Shown: one piece after another, positions 15,416 to 23,882 of the stretch
Layout of the letters: each line of letters starts with the position of its first letter
Numbering within the stretch: the stretch's first letter is position 1
From: Candidatus Hydrogenedens sp.
GTDB lineage: Bacteria; Hydrogenedentota; Hydrogenedentia; Hydrogenedentales; Hydrogenedentaceae
Assembly: GCA_035361075.1 (NCBI GenBank)
Contig: DAOSBX010000036.1
Location: 1 to 35,085 of the forward strand
Direction of reading: 5' to 3'
Length of the DNA: 35,085 nucleotides
Notes under the pieces: generated by a model
Told to the model about the DNA's origin: nothing
Seen by the model: only the letters and a program-made list of their open reading frames with translations
Database searches by the model: none
Position numbers and translations under genes: made by a program

Positions 15416-16304
15416 AAAGAAAGCATTAGGAAAAGGTTTAGATGCGATACTTGGACCTCTTCGAATAGGAGAAGGGGAAAAGGCTGATTCCGATGTAAAT
15501 AAGGTTTCATCAGAGCAGATTTTATTATTACAACCCCAAAATATTCTGCCGAGCAAGGTGCAAACACGTAAAACATTTAATGAGGAATCTTTACAAAGTT
15601 TGGCAGACTCTATCAAAAAACATGGTTTACAGGAGCCTATTATTGTCCGCAAATCGGGGGATAAATATGAATTAGTATGCGGAGAACGACGATTACGTGC
15701 ATGCATTATTGCGGGACTTAATGAAATACCTGCACTATGCAGGAACATATCTGATGATGAATCAATACTTTTGGGCTTAATTGAGAATATTCAGAGAGAA
15801 GACTTAAATCCGATTGAGGAGGCAGAGGCTTATCAAAGTATATTGGAGCGTTTTGGTTGGTCTCAGGAACAATTAGCAGAAACGATTGGTAAAGACCGTT
15901 CAAGTGTTTCTAACTCTATACGATTACTGTCGCTTCCATCAGCAGTGCAGATGCTTGTTGTGGATGGAAAGTTAAGTATGGGGCATGCTCGTGCATTATT
16001 AGGATTAAATTCTCCACAACTCATAATAGAAGTTGCCAACAAAATTATTAACCATGGTTTGTCAGTTCGTCAGACTGAACAACTTGTAATGGGACTTAAA
16101 AGTGGAGAAAGGAAAAAGCCTCTTACTCCAAAGAAAATTAAGAACCCCCATATTATAGAAATTGAACAGGAACTATCAAGAAGATTGGGAACGAGAGTGA
16201 ATATTAAACATGGAAATTCAGGGAAAGGTAAGATAGAAGTAAATTATTTTTCGAACAATGAGCTAACAAGAATATTAACCATTTTAGGGATTTCATTGGA
16301 ATGA
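15402..16304 (+). CDS. parB: Chromosome partitioning protein ParB (Spo0J)
   Basis: A 300-residue CTP-dependent DNA clamp that loads at parS and stimulates ParA. The N-terminal ParA-interacting tip KKKALGKGLDAIL is at residues 5-17. The CTP-binding domain has QTRKTFNEESLQSLADSIKKHG (about 50-71) and the box CGERRLRA (about 93-100). The central region holds GLIENIQREDLNPIEEA and the HTH SQEQLAETIGKDRSSVSNSIRLL (about 148-170). The C-terminal dimer domain ends the protein. It starts with GTG at 15402, with an AAGGAG SD inside the end of parA, so the pair is translationally coupled. No parS sequence was seen in the window. Confidence 0.96.
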   Translation: MSFSKKKALGKGLDAILGPLRIGEGEKADSDVNKVSSEQILLLQPQNILPSKVQTRKTFNEESLQSLADSIKKHGLQEPIIVRKSGDKYELVCGERRLRACIIAGLNEIPALCRNISDDESILLGLIENIQREDLNPIEEAEAYQSILERFGWSQEQLAETIGKDRSSVSNSIRLLSLPSAVQMLVVDGKLSMGHARALLGLNSPQLIIEVANKIINHGLSVRQTEQLVMGLKSGERKKPLTPKKIKNPHIIEIEQELSRRLGTRVNIKHGNSGKGKIEVNYFSNNELTRILTILGISLE

Positions 16305-16320
16305 AAAGGAAGGGCTAATT

Positions 16321-17589
16321 ATGATTGATATTCGTCTAATCCGATCTGACCTAGAATTTGTACGTAATACATTAGCAAAGAGAGGAAAAGAAATTCGATT
16401 CGATGAGTTATTGAAAATAGATAGTATTCGTAGGGAAAAATTACATAGATGTGAATTACTCAGAGCGGAACAGAATCGTACTGGGGAAATAATAGCTCAG
16501 AAGAAGAAACAGAAAGAAAATGTGGATGACCTTTTGATATCAATGAGTAATATTAAGCAACAAATTGCAGAGTTAGAAGAAGAATTAAAAAGTTTAGATG
16601 AACAAATCGAACAAATATTACTTACTATTCCAAATCTTCCTCATGAAAGTTTACCTATCGGTAAAGACTCGAATGACAATCGAGTTGAGAGGAGATGGTC
16701 AACACCACGCAATTTTGATTTTGAGCCGTGGGACCATGTTCAGTTAGGGGAATATCTTCATATTTTTGACTTTGACCGTGCTGTTAAAATTGCTAAGACA
16801 CGATTCTCCTTATCTATGGGCATTGGAGCCTTATTAGAGAGGGCTCTTATTAATTTTATGCTGGATGTTCATACAAAACAACATGGTTATAAAGAAGTAT
16901 TGCCTCCATTTTTGGTTAATTCTGCAACTATGCAAGGAACGGGACAACTTCCAAAGTTTGCGGAAGACCTGTTTCGCATTGATAATTTTGATTTATGGCT
17001 TATCCCAACTGCGGAGGTTCCTGTTACGAATATTCATAGAGATGAAATTATTCTAAATGAACAACTTCCCTTGAAATATGTTGCTTATACCCCTTGTTTT
17101 AGGAGTGAGGCTGGTTCTTATGGGAAAGACACACGTGGTATGATTCGACAGCATCAATTTAATAAAGTAGAGTTAGTAAAATTTTGTAGACCTGAGGAAT
17201 CGTGGGATGAATTGGAAAAACTTACAAATGATGCAGAACATATATTGCAATTATTAGGGTTGCCGTATCAGGTCGTAACACTATGTACAGGAGATTTGGG
17301 TTTTTCTTCAGCCAAGACATACGACCTTGAAGTGTGGTTGCCAGGACAAAATTGTTATCGTGAAATTAGTTCTTGTTCTAACTTTACTGATTTTCAAGCA
17401 CGTAGAGCAAATATTCGTTTTAAGCGTGATAAAAAACCTGAATTTGTCCACACATTAAATGGTTCAGGACTTGCAGTAGGTAGGACTGTAGTTGCTATTC
17501 TTGAAAATTATCAACAACCTGACCATACAGTTGTTATACCTGAAGTTTTAAAACCATATATGCATGGATTAGAAAGGATTGAACCATAG
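16321..17589 (+). CDS. serS: Seryl-tRNA synthetase
   Basis: A class II synthetase charging tRNA-Ser (and tRNA-Sec if present) in the cytoplasm. The 422 residues are normal length. Residues about 25-110 form the long antiparallel coiled-coil arm that binds the tRNA extra arm. Motif 2 is FRSEAGSYGKDTRGMIRQHQF (given in part; about 260-280), preceded by IPTAEVPVTN. EISSCSNFTDFQARRANIRF (about 345-364) forms the serine site, and motif 3 is NGSGLAVGRTVVAILENYQ (about 380-398). The SD AAGGAAGGG lies before ATG, 16 bp after parB, so it probably shares the parAB transcript. Confidence 0.97.
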   Translation: MIDIRLIRSDLEFVRNTLAKRGKEIRFDELLKIDSIRREKLHRCELLRAEQNRTGEIIAQKKKQKENVDDLLISMSNIKQQIAELEEELKSLDEQIEQILLTIPNLPHESLPIGKDSNDNRVERRWSTPRNFDFEPWDHVQLGEYLHIFDFDRAVKIAKTRFSLSMGIGALLERALINFMLDVHTKQHGYKEVLPPFLVNSATMQGTGQLPKFAEDLFRIDNFDLWLIPTAEVPVTNIHRDEIILNEQLPLKYVAYTPCFRSEAGSYGKDTRGMIRQHQFNKVELVKFCRPEESWDELEKLTNDAEHILQLLGLPYQVVTLCTGDLGFSSAKTYDLEVWLPGQNCYREISSCSNFTDFQARRANIRFKRDKKPEFVHTLNGSGLAVGRTVVAILENYQQPDHTVVIPEVLKPYMHGLERIEP

Positions 17590-17591
17590 TT

Positions 17592-18353
17592 ATGAATGAG
17601 ATTATGGAGAAAACAGCCCAAATTATTGCTAACTCAAAAAATGTTGTCGCTGTAACAGGGGCAGGTATCTCTGTGGAAAGTGGTATTCCTGATTTTAGAA
17701 GTCCTGGTGGGCTATGGTCTAAATATCCTCCGGAAGAATATGCTACGTACGAAGCTTTTATTGACAATCCAGATAAAGTATGGGAACTGTTTTATGAGAT
17801 AGGGGAGACTATCTCAAAAGCAAAACCGAATATGGCACATATTGCCCTTGCAAAGTTGGAAGAACTTGGTCATTTGGTAGCGGTAATAACACAGAATATT
17901 GATAATTTGCACTATGAAGCAGGGAATAATACTGTTATTGAGTATCATGGAAATGCAAGAACCCTTTATTGCCCAGCATGTGGACGAAGAAGGCCAATGA
18001 GTCTTTCACATCGAAATCATGGGGCACCACGTTGCGAATGTGGTGGATTTATGAAACCCGATGTCGTCCTATTTGGTGAACCTATTCCATCGAGGGCATT
18101 ATTTACAGGTGAAACATTAGCGAAAAGTTGTGAGGTGATGTTGGTAATTGGAACATCTGCACAGGTATATCCTGCGGCATCACTTCCATATACTGCTAAA
18201 CAATGGGGGGCAGTGGTAATCGAATTTAATACGGTCAGAACTCCTTTTACAGAGTCCGTTACGGATTACTTTATTGAGGGACCAGTTGGGCATACGTTGC
18301 CAGAAATTGTTCGGAAAGTAGAAGAGATAGATAAGAATAAAATAGACAAATAA
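17592..18353 (+). CDS. cobB: NAD-dependent protein deacylase (sirtuin)
   Basis: Removes acyl groups from lysines using NAD+, giving nicotinamide and O-acyl-ADP-ribose. The 253 residues show the Sir2 signatures: VTGAGISVESGIPDFRSPGG (about 21-40) for NAD, TQNIDNLHYEAG with the base-catalytic region (about 100-111), and EYHGNA with the catalytic His (near 118). A zinc site is formed by CPAC (about 125-128) and the spaced CEC (about 143-145). KPDVVLFGEPIP follows, and VIGTSAQVYPAA lines the adenine site. Zinc ligands are intact. The start lies 2 bp after the serS stop, so it is co-transcribed with serS. An internal promoter for the next gene sits in its last codons. Confidence 0.95.
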   Translation: MNEIMEKTAQIIANSKNVVAVTGAGISVESGIPDFRSPGGLWSKYPPEEYATYEAFIDNPDKVWELFYEIGETISKAKPNMAHIALAKLEELGHLVAVITQNIDNLHYEAGNNTVIEYHGNARTLYCPACGRRRPMSLSHRNHGAPRCECGGFMKPDVVLFGEPIPSRALFTGETLAKSCEVMLVIGTSAQVYPAASLPYTAKQWGAVVIEFNTVRTPFTESVTDYFIEGPVGHTLPEIVRKVEEIDKNKIDK

Positions 18354-18371
18354 AAGTAATTTTGCTATAAT
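18343..18371 (+). promoter_or_regulatory. Sigma-70-type promoter of the 64-aa gene
   Basis: TAGACA (18343-18348), a 17-bp spacer, then a perfect TATAAT (18366-18371). It overlaps the end of cobB and lies about 40 bp before the ATG at 18415. An inverted repeat GGAAT-N6-ATTCC (18380-18395) is placed at the expected start site and could be an operator. This is one of the best sigma-70 matches in the window. Confidence 0.7.
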
Positions 18372-18414
18372 TAATTTATGGAATATGTGAATTCCAAACA
18401 AAGGAGCATGAAGC

Positions 18415-18609
18415 ATGGCTATTTATGAATACCATGCAATAAGAGCAGAAGGAGATTTTGAGAAGTCTTTTATAGGTGGAGTTGTAATAGCAAAGAATAG
18501 GCAGGAAGCCAAAGAAAAACTGCGTCAGAAGGGTCTCAAAGCAACTATGTTGCGAAGGGCAAAAGGACTAATGGCAGTAATTAAATGGTTTGACGCAGAT
18601 ATTCGGTGA
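18415..18609 (+). CDS. Small protein resembling the N-terminus of GspF/PilC
   Basis: A 64-residue protein with an AAAGGAG SD and its own strong promoter. MAIYEYHAIRAEGDFEKSFIGG, read in part, then IAKNRQEAKEKLRQKGLKATMLR, resembles the first 60 residues of type II secretion / type IV pilus GspF-PilC proteins (M-x-x-YxYxA, a glycine turn, then A-x-x-x-x-EAxxxLxxxGL). The rest of GspF, including its membrane helices, is absent, and the DNA after the stop at 18609 shows no continuation. It could be a stand-alone domain, a pilus-system modulator, or a remnant; the intact SD and promoter favour a functional gene. No other secretion genes are in the window. Confidence 0.7.
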   Translation: MAIYEYHAIRAEGDFEKSFIGGVVIAKNRQEAKEKLRQKGLKATMLRRAKGLMAVIKWFDADIR

Positions 18610-18675
18610 TTTCTCTGTAATATGCAATAAAATACTTCTCTATTTAATTGATTAGTGGGGGTATTTTGCTATGTA

Positions 18676-21600
18676 TCAGTCTGGATAAATATCGGGAACA
18701 ATTACCACCCTTGTGCTAAATACATAATCTAAGTCTTTTAACTCTGGAGAATAAGGTGCTGGTCCTGGGAATTTAACCTGGATAAAGAAGGCAGTCCAAC
18801 CCTGTTTTGGAACAGGAACTGTTGCCACATACGGAATAATTTCATTCTCTTCAAATTCGCATACACAGGCAGGTTCTTCTTCTCCATCTACTCCTCCTGT
18901 TTCACCTTCTTCTACAATGCTGGATTTTGCCAAGGTATTAGACGAATCTAACTTTGTAATTTTAAGTGGTATATTATTATTTTTGAATTGCTCTACTGTT
19001 AAATTATCTACTCCTTCGGATAAATTGAATGCATTTAATAACTTTGCCACATTAATTTCTTGCTCATGTGTAGAAGAAAGAGTTATCAACCCTGAAGAAG
19101 GAATATATTTGATAGACCAGGTTTCTTCATTTGCTATTACGGAATCGTTGTTAACCCCAACACAATCAATATTAGAGTTCTTTAAGGTAATCCCGTATAT
19201 GTTATTTCTATTTGCATACAACAGGTCTGTACTCTCATTTGTGTTACATGTTGGTGTTATTGGATAAGTTGATTTTATCCAGTTTAGAGTAAATTGTATT
19301 TTATTTATCCATTTTTCAGCCTCTGTTTGCTGATTTGGTGTTATTGCAATTGCCTCGCCGTCATTATTAACAATCAAACTTGAAATAAACAAACCGACTG
19401 GAGCAAGTGAAACAAAGGTAGAATTGTTTTGTGTTGGCTTCCATACAGAAAAGATTAAGTTATCGGTATTGGATGAGATAAGAATTGTATTATTGTTGGT
19501 TGTAACTTTAATCCCGTCATCCCACTGTAGCATATTAGCCCAAACCAATTGTTCATAGTTTATGCCCGCACCATCAGCAATACCGTGAATAACATCCATC
19601 CACTCCGATGGCATATATGAAGCTAAATGGATTAGGGTTTGTTTTTCTTCAGCACTTAGCGAAGATAAATTTATGTTCGAGGTAATCTCAAATACTTCAT
19701 TTTGTAATAATCTACCATAATGATAACCCATTTGATAATAAGTTCCTTCAAGATATACCCAACGTTGATTTTCGTTATTTTCCATAGTGCCCAAAATACC
19801 TTGTCCACCTATCGAGTTAACATTTTCTTCTGGATATGACTTCTCACCAGATGTGGGGATTTCAAGTATTGCTTCAGGAGCATATCCTGGATCGCCTCCA
19901 CATTCAGGGCAGAATGGCCTTAATTTTTCGCTTGTCCATCCAAGCCCAATAGTATTTAGTCTGAAATCACGAGCATCTTTATTTGTTGCCTGCCATAATA
20001 ACACTTCTTTGGGTCGAGTGATAGCATCAAGACGAATACGGAAAGCTCTCTTCTCTACATCTGGCTCTGATGTGTCTTCTTCAACCCACCAGAAGAATTT
20101 AGGACGTTCTTGATTGTTTATTACAGAGATGTAAAATGCCAATAAGGCCCGATACGTCGCTTCATCTACTCCTAAACTTTCACCAGATGCAAGTCCATGG
20201 TCGGTATTAGGTGCATAGTATAGATAAGAATTTTCTGGATAGATAACATTGTTACCAAGTTTGATATTCGGTTTTAATTCGTTAAAGTAGAATTTTGCGG
20301 AATCTGGAAGGAAGAACTGGTCTCCTGTAGAATTTGCAATCAATTTGGGCATTTGCAGGTTATCCAGATAATTAATGGGGTCGACTATCTTCCATAAGGA
20401 ATCCCCTTCAGGGGTACCCAATCTGTCAAATATCCCCATTGCAACGTAGTCTTTTAATGCTGGTGAGAATTTGCCACCATAAGAATTGTAATGATGCTCA
20501 ATTTGTAGGGGCATATTAAGCACATCGATAACGATAGGCATGACTGCACAAATCCGTGGGTCAATAGCAGATGTCAACCATGAAGTCCAACCTCGTTTAG
20601 ATGCTCCTGTAATGACGAATTGATTTAATTCATATTTATTCCCAGGTTTTTCCTCTTTAACAAATTTTTGAACTGTATCCATTGCTCTAACTGCTGTACG
20701 AACCATAGGTAATAATGCTGGCCAAGTAATATCGCCTTTCCTTGCTTTATAAGCGTCCATATATTTGTCAAAGCTGTAAGCAATAATGGCATCTTCTGAC
20801 CTCTTCCTTGTTTCACCCACAAACTCGAGAGGTTGGTTAGGAACGGATTTAACCACCGCTGCAATAGTTCCTGTTGCAGAAATGAAAGGGAATACCATTG
20901 TAGCTACATCTGTTAGGTCAGGTTCAGTATCTGTTGAACCTCCAGTTACCATTAATAACGCCTTATCATGCAGAACTATTGGTGGCTCAATTATAGTTAC
21001 ATAATGTGTCCATGGTTCTGGATTATATACTTCCTGTGCACCTCGCCAAATGCCAGAAGTCATTTTCAACACATACGATGAAAGACCGACTGTGGGGAAT
21101 GTTCCTGTACGAATCAACTCATAATCATAATAAGGGTCACAAATATCGACATATTTTTTCAGTATTTGGTCCTCAGGATATGTATCTGGTGCCTTTGCAT
21201 CAATAGTTGCATCCACTGGATTAACTTTATTTAAACTCACATTACTTACAAGTAGATATATATAATCAAAACATACATCTTCATCTGGCTTAAAATTCTG
21301 GATAGGGATGGTATCTAAGACTCCATCCTTGTCCGTGTCTATCCCATTAGCATCCAATGTATATACTTTCTTTTTTGCTGGATGGTACACAGCAAATTTT
21401 AAGCTATAACCATTATCATCAGCAGTCCATGCTTTTGGATTTAGGATAACTTGAACTTTTGCGGATAATGGATTTATGTTTATTTTTACAATTCGTGAAG
21501 ACAAGGGTAAGATACTCTGTAATTCAGACACATAAGTCGGATTGATAAATATTTTATCTGTAGGTGCAGGACATTTACGTTCGGGAATGCCTGTATCTAA

Positions 21601-23550
21601 GAACTGAGATTCATTTGGGACAAATATTTCACGTTCCTTGTCAGAAACACGCAGGATTGTTTCGTCGAATTTTTCTAATGCCCGTCCACGAACAAAATAC
21701 CAGTATAACTCCGACAATCTTTCAGTATCATCAGTTGCCTCATAAATAATAGTATCCAAAGCCTTATAGGAAAGGAGAGTTGCCAATTCATAGGTAACGG
21801 TTTGTTGAGGCTTTAGTTCGTTCTTAAATACTTTTTCTAATTCCTGAATTAGAACACCAATAATGCCAATTGTTGGAGTATCTGATAATTTCTTTTCCAA
21901 ATAAGCCCAGAATTCTTGACCCGCGTTATAATATCTTTTTTTATTCATTGCAATCGGCTGAAATAGTGTCTGCGTCAAGTCATAAAATTCACTTTCACTG
22001 AATGAGCGTGCCCAAGTTTGAACAGAATTATCTTCGCTTTTACCTACCCTTTTTGAGGAATCATTAAACTCAGCCACAACACGGTCCGCATGCTGTCCAA
22101 GATAAACTGCTGAAGATTCTTTTAATCCTTTAAAGTAAGATACTTTTCTTACACTTCCTAATGCATCAATATCTGTGGGGTCAGGCATTAACACTTCTGG
22201 TAATTTATAATTATCAAAGCATGAATAAAATAGATATTGGGAAAAAATATTGTATGGTGTATATTTTTGTTTAATATCCTTATTTTCTTTATCGTTCAAG
22301 GCTACAATTGCATTATGAATAGAGACCATTAATAGTTGTTTTGGGTCAATAACAATATTCCCAAATTGACGATTAGCAACTGATAACTGGTAAAAATCTT
22401 CATATTCAGAAGTATACTGCAAATTCATATTAAAGAAGACTAATCCATAGGCGCCATCATGGTCTACTAAAATAGGATTTCTTATTCCTGAGAGCACGTA
22501 CTCTACAAATACTGCTCCCAAACGTTTAGCAATTTCGTTAAGTGTATTATATGCTACTTCATCTGAGAAGTTTTCATTGTAAAATGTATTTGGATTTTCC
22601 ATGTCACCCTTATCTAAAGCTACTAATTGTTTTATAACAGGAACAGAGCCAAAAATTCGCCAATTTAGGTTCCATGGGTGTTCAGGAGGTTCCTCCCCTT
22701 CTGGAAGAGGTATTTGAACATCGATAATAGAGGCATAGGGAAAGAAAGCAACTACGTAAATGGCGGAGTGAGGCAAACCTGTAACCCTTGCAAAAGCAGT
22801 ATTATTCCGTTTTTCCGCAAGGACAGGAACCATAGAACCATCTTCTAACAAAGCAATTATTAAATATCTATTTGCAGGTCGTTCCGTTCTTTCCGCTTCG
22901 CCGTTAAATAAAGGTATTTCCAGTGTGCTGGATACAATTTTTTCACCACTTTTTGCAAATAAATTTTCTTCTTTTGCATCGTGAGCAATTCTATAAAAAG
23001 GTGAAACTAATTCTATGGGTTCATAAAAGTTTATTTGTTTTGCCTCTTTTGTTTCATAAATGCTAAATGTCGTTTTTTCAGTAAGTGCCCCTTGGGGAAC
23101 CGTAATTGTAACACCATACCCTGAGACAACACCAGAATAAGGTGTTTTATTGGGGTCAATAATTGTAAATGTTGTTCCTGGATTAACCCTTATATAATTT
23201 TCTTTCCTCTGTTCCGCAATTCCTATTCCTGTTGTAATCTTCAATGTTACTGTATAGAAACTCGGGTTATTCGCATCTTTTGGATTGTGGTAATAAGTCT
23301 TAATAGGATTGGGAAGGTTACTTGTTTCTCCATCTCCAAAATCCCAATACCATGATACAATTGGTGAACTCTCGGAAACGGAAAGGTCTGTAAATTGAAC
23401 AACCAGAGGTTCATTTCCATCAAGCGGTGTCGCTGAAAATTGAGCAACAGGTTTTTTATCAGCAGGTTTCGGTTTACATCCAGATATAGCAAATATCAAA
23501 GAAACTACTACCAACGTAATTGCCATAGATAAAGCAAATCTTTTTAACAT
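18676..23550 (-). CDS. Giant lipoprotein: PKD + PhoPQ-activated hydrolase + C45-like domain
   Basis: 1624 residues. A signal peptide with lipobox ISGC places a lipid anchor near Cys25. Residues about 35-120 form a PKD domain (VSWYWDFGDGETSN). About 125-290 is beta-rich and ZU5-like (ITVPQGAL). About 300-800 I do not recognise. About 830-1200 matches PhoPQ-activated pathogenicity-related proteins (PF10142), an alpha/beta hydrolase: nucleophile elbow GASKRGW near 983, an acid in ANSTGDQFF, and His in NTDHGL near 1116. About 1263-1500 resembles C45 / acyltransferase Ntn hydrolases (GTYYQMGYHYGRLL, IHGIADGAGINYEQL), but the position where the self-processing Cys is expected (DDGIKVTTNNN) has none. 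It is probably exposed on the cell surface or in the periplasm; the substrate is unknown. The SD AGGAATGG precedes the ATG. A good promoter lies about 150 bp upstream. Confidence 0.85.
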   Translation of the reverse strand: MLKRFALSMAITLVVVSLIFAISGCKPKPADKKPVAQFSATPLDGNEPLVVQFTDLSVSESSPIVSWYWDFGDGETSNLPNPIKTYYHNPKDANNPSFYTVTLKITTGIGIAEQRKENYIRVNPGTTFTIIDPNKTPYSGVVSGYGVTITVPQGALTEKTTFSIYETKEAKQINFYEPIELVSPFYRIAHDAKEENLFAKSGEKIVSSTLEIPLFNGEAERTERPANRYLIIALLEDGSMVPVLAEKRNNTAFARVTGLPHSAIYVVAFFPYASIIDVQIPLPEGEEPPEHPWNLNWRIFGSVPVIKQLVALDKGDMENPNTFYNENFSDEVAYNTLNEIAKRLGAVFVEYVLSGIRNPILVDHDGAYGLVFFNMNLQYTSEYEDFYQLSVANRQFGNIVIDPKQLLMVSIHNAIVALNDKENKDIKQKYTPYNIFSQYLFYSCFDNYKLPEVLMPDPTDIDALGSVRKVSYFKGLKESSAVYLGQHADRVVAEFNDSSKRVGKSEDNSVQTWARSFSESEFYDLTQTLFQPIAMNKKRYYNAGQEFWAYLEKKLSDTPTIGIIGVLIQELEKVFKNELKPQQTVTYELATLLSYKALDTIIYEATDDTERLSELYWYFVRGRALEKFDETILRVSDKEREIFVPNESQFLDTGIPERKCPAPTDKIFINPTYVSELQSILPLSSRIVKININPLSAKVQVILNPKAWTADDNGYSLKFAVYHPAKKKVYTLDANGIDTDKDGVLDTIPIQNFKPDEDVCFDYIYLLVSNVSLNKVNPVDATIDAKAPDTYPEDQILKKYVDICDPYYDYELIRTGTFPTVGLSSYVLKMTSGIWRGAQEVYNPEPWTHYVTIIEPPIVLHDKALLMVTGGSTDTEPDLTDVATMVFPFISATGTIAAVVKSVPNQPLEFVGETRKRSEDAIIAYSFDKYMDAYKARKGDITWPALLPMVRTAVRAMDTVQKFVKEEKPGNKYELNQFVITGASKRGWTSWLTSAIDPRICAVMPIVIDVLNMPLQIEHHYNSYGGKFSPALKDYVAMGIFDRLGTPEGDSLWKIVDPINYLDNLQMPKLIANSTGDQFFLPDSAKFYFNELKPNIKLGNNVIYPENSYLYYAPNTDHGLASGESLGVDEATYRALLAFYISVINNQERPKFFWWVEEDTSEPDVEKRAFRIRLDAITRPKEVLLWQATNKDARDFRLNTIGLGWTSEKLRPFCPECGGDPGYAPEAILEIPTSGEKSYPEENVNSIGGQGILGTMENNENQRWVYLEGTYYQMGYHYGRLLQNEVFEITSNINLSSLSAEEKQTLIHLASYMPSEWMDVIHGIADGAGINYEQLVWANMLQWDDGIKVTTNNNTILISSNTDNLIFSVWKPTQNNSTFVSLAPVGLFISSLIVNNDGEAIAITPNQQTEAEKWINKIQFTLNWIKSTYPITPTCNTNESTDLLYANRNNIYGITLKNSNIDCVGVNNDSVIANEETWSIKYIPSSGLITLSSTHEQEINVAKLLNAFNLSEGVDNLTVEQFKNNNIPLKITKLDSSNTLAKSSIVEEGETGGVDGEEEPACVCEFEENEIIPYVATVPVPKQGWTAFFIQVKFPGPAPYSPELKDLDYVFSTRVVIVPDIYPD

Positions 23551-23696
23551 ACATCCATTCCTATCTTGTTTATCATTTATTAAAGCACATTATACCTATA
23601 AAAAGTCTCATTAAAAATATTGCTCATTATCTTCATGTTCTTGTTTTTAACTTCAAGTTATTCCTTAATATATTGTTATTAAATAATCTATTAAAT

Positions 23697-23724
23697 AGTA
23701 TAATTTTTTAATGGCTTTTGTCAA
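23697..23724 (-). promoter_or_regulatory. Sigma-70-type promoter of the giant lipoprotein gene
   Basis: On the minus strand a perfect TTGACA (23724-23719), a 16-bp spacer and TATACT (23702-23697). The resulting leader is about 140 nt. A second TATAAT on the same strand (plus-strand ATTATA at 23591-23596) lacks a good -35. Confidence 0.65.
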
Positions 23725-23882
23725 CATTTTTCCTATGTTCTTAATTAGAGGAATCTAACCACAATTCAAATCCAATTCCAAAGCCAATCAAAAAACTGTT
23801 ATAATCTTTTTAATTTTCTGAATATCATATTATAACTGATTTTAACAATTGAGGTTCACTTTTAAACGAAGGGACTTAATAC
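23725..23882. other. tyrS upstream region
   Basis: This is the part of the 332-bp gap nearest tyrS. A TATAAT at 23800-23805 could be the tyrS -10, but no convincing -35 stands 16-18 bp before it. I see no T-box structure, which would be the expected control element in Firmicutes, and no ORF. The other half of the gap holds the leader and promoter of the giant lipoprotein gene. Confidence 0.4.

Noticed and set aside
18629..18667. AAAATAC / GTATTTT inverted repeat between the GspF-N-like gene and the giant lipoprotein gene
   Set aside because: The loop is 25 bases and the stem is almost all A-T, so it is not a convincing terminator for either convergent gene.
23725..23882. T-box riboswitch upstream of tyrS
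   Set aside because: No stem I, no T-box sequence and no terminator/antiterminator pair could be found in the leader.
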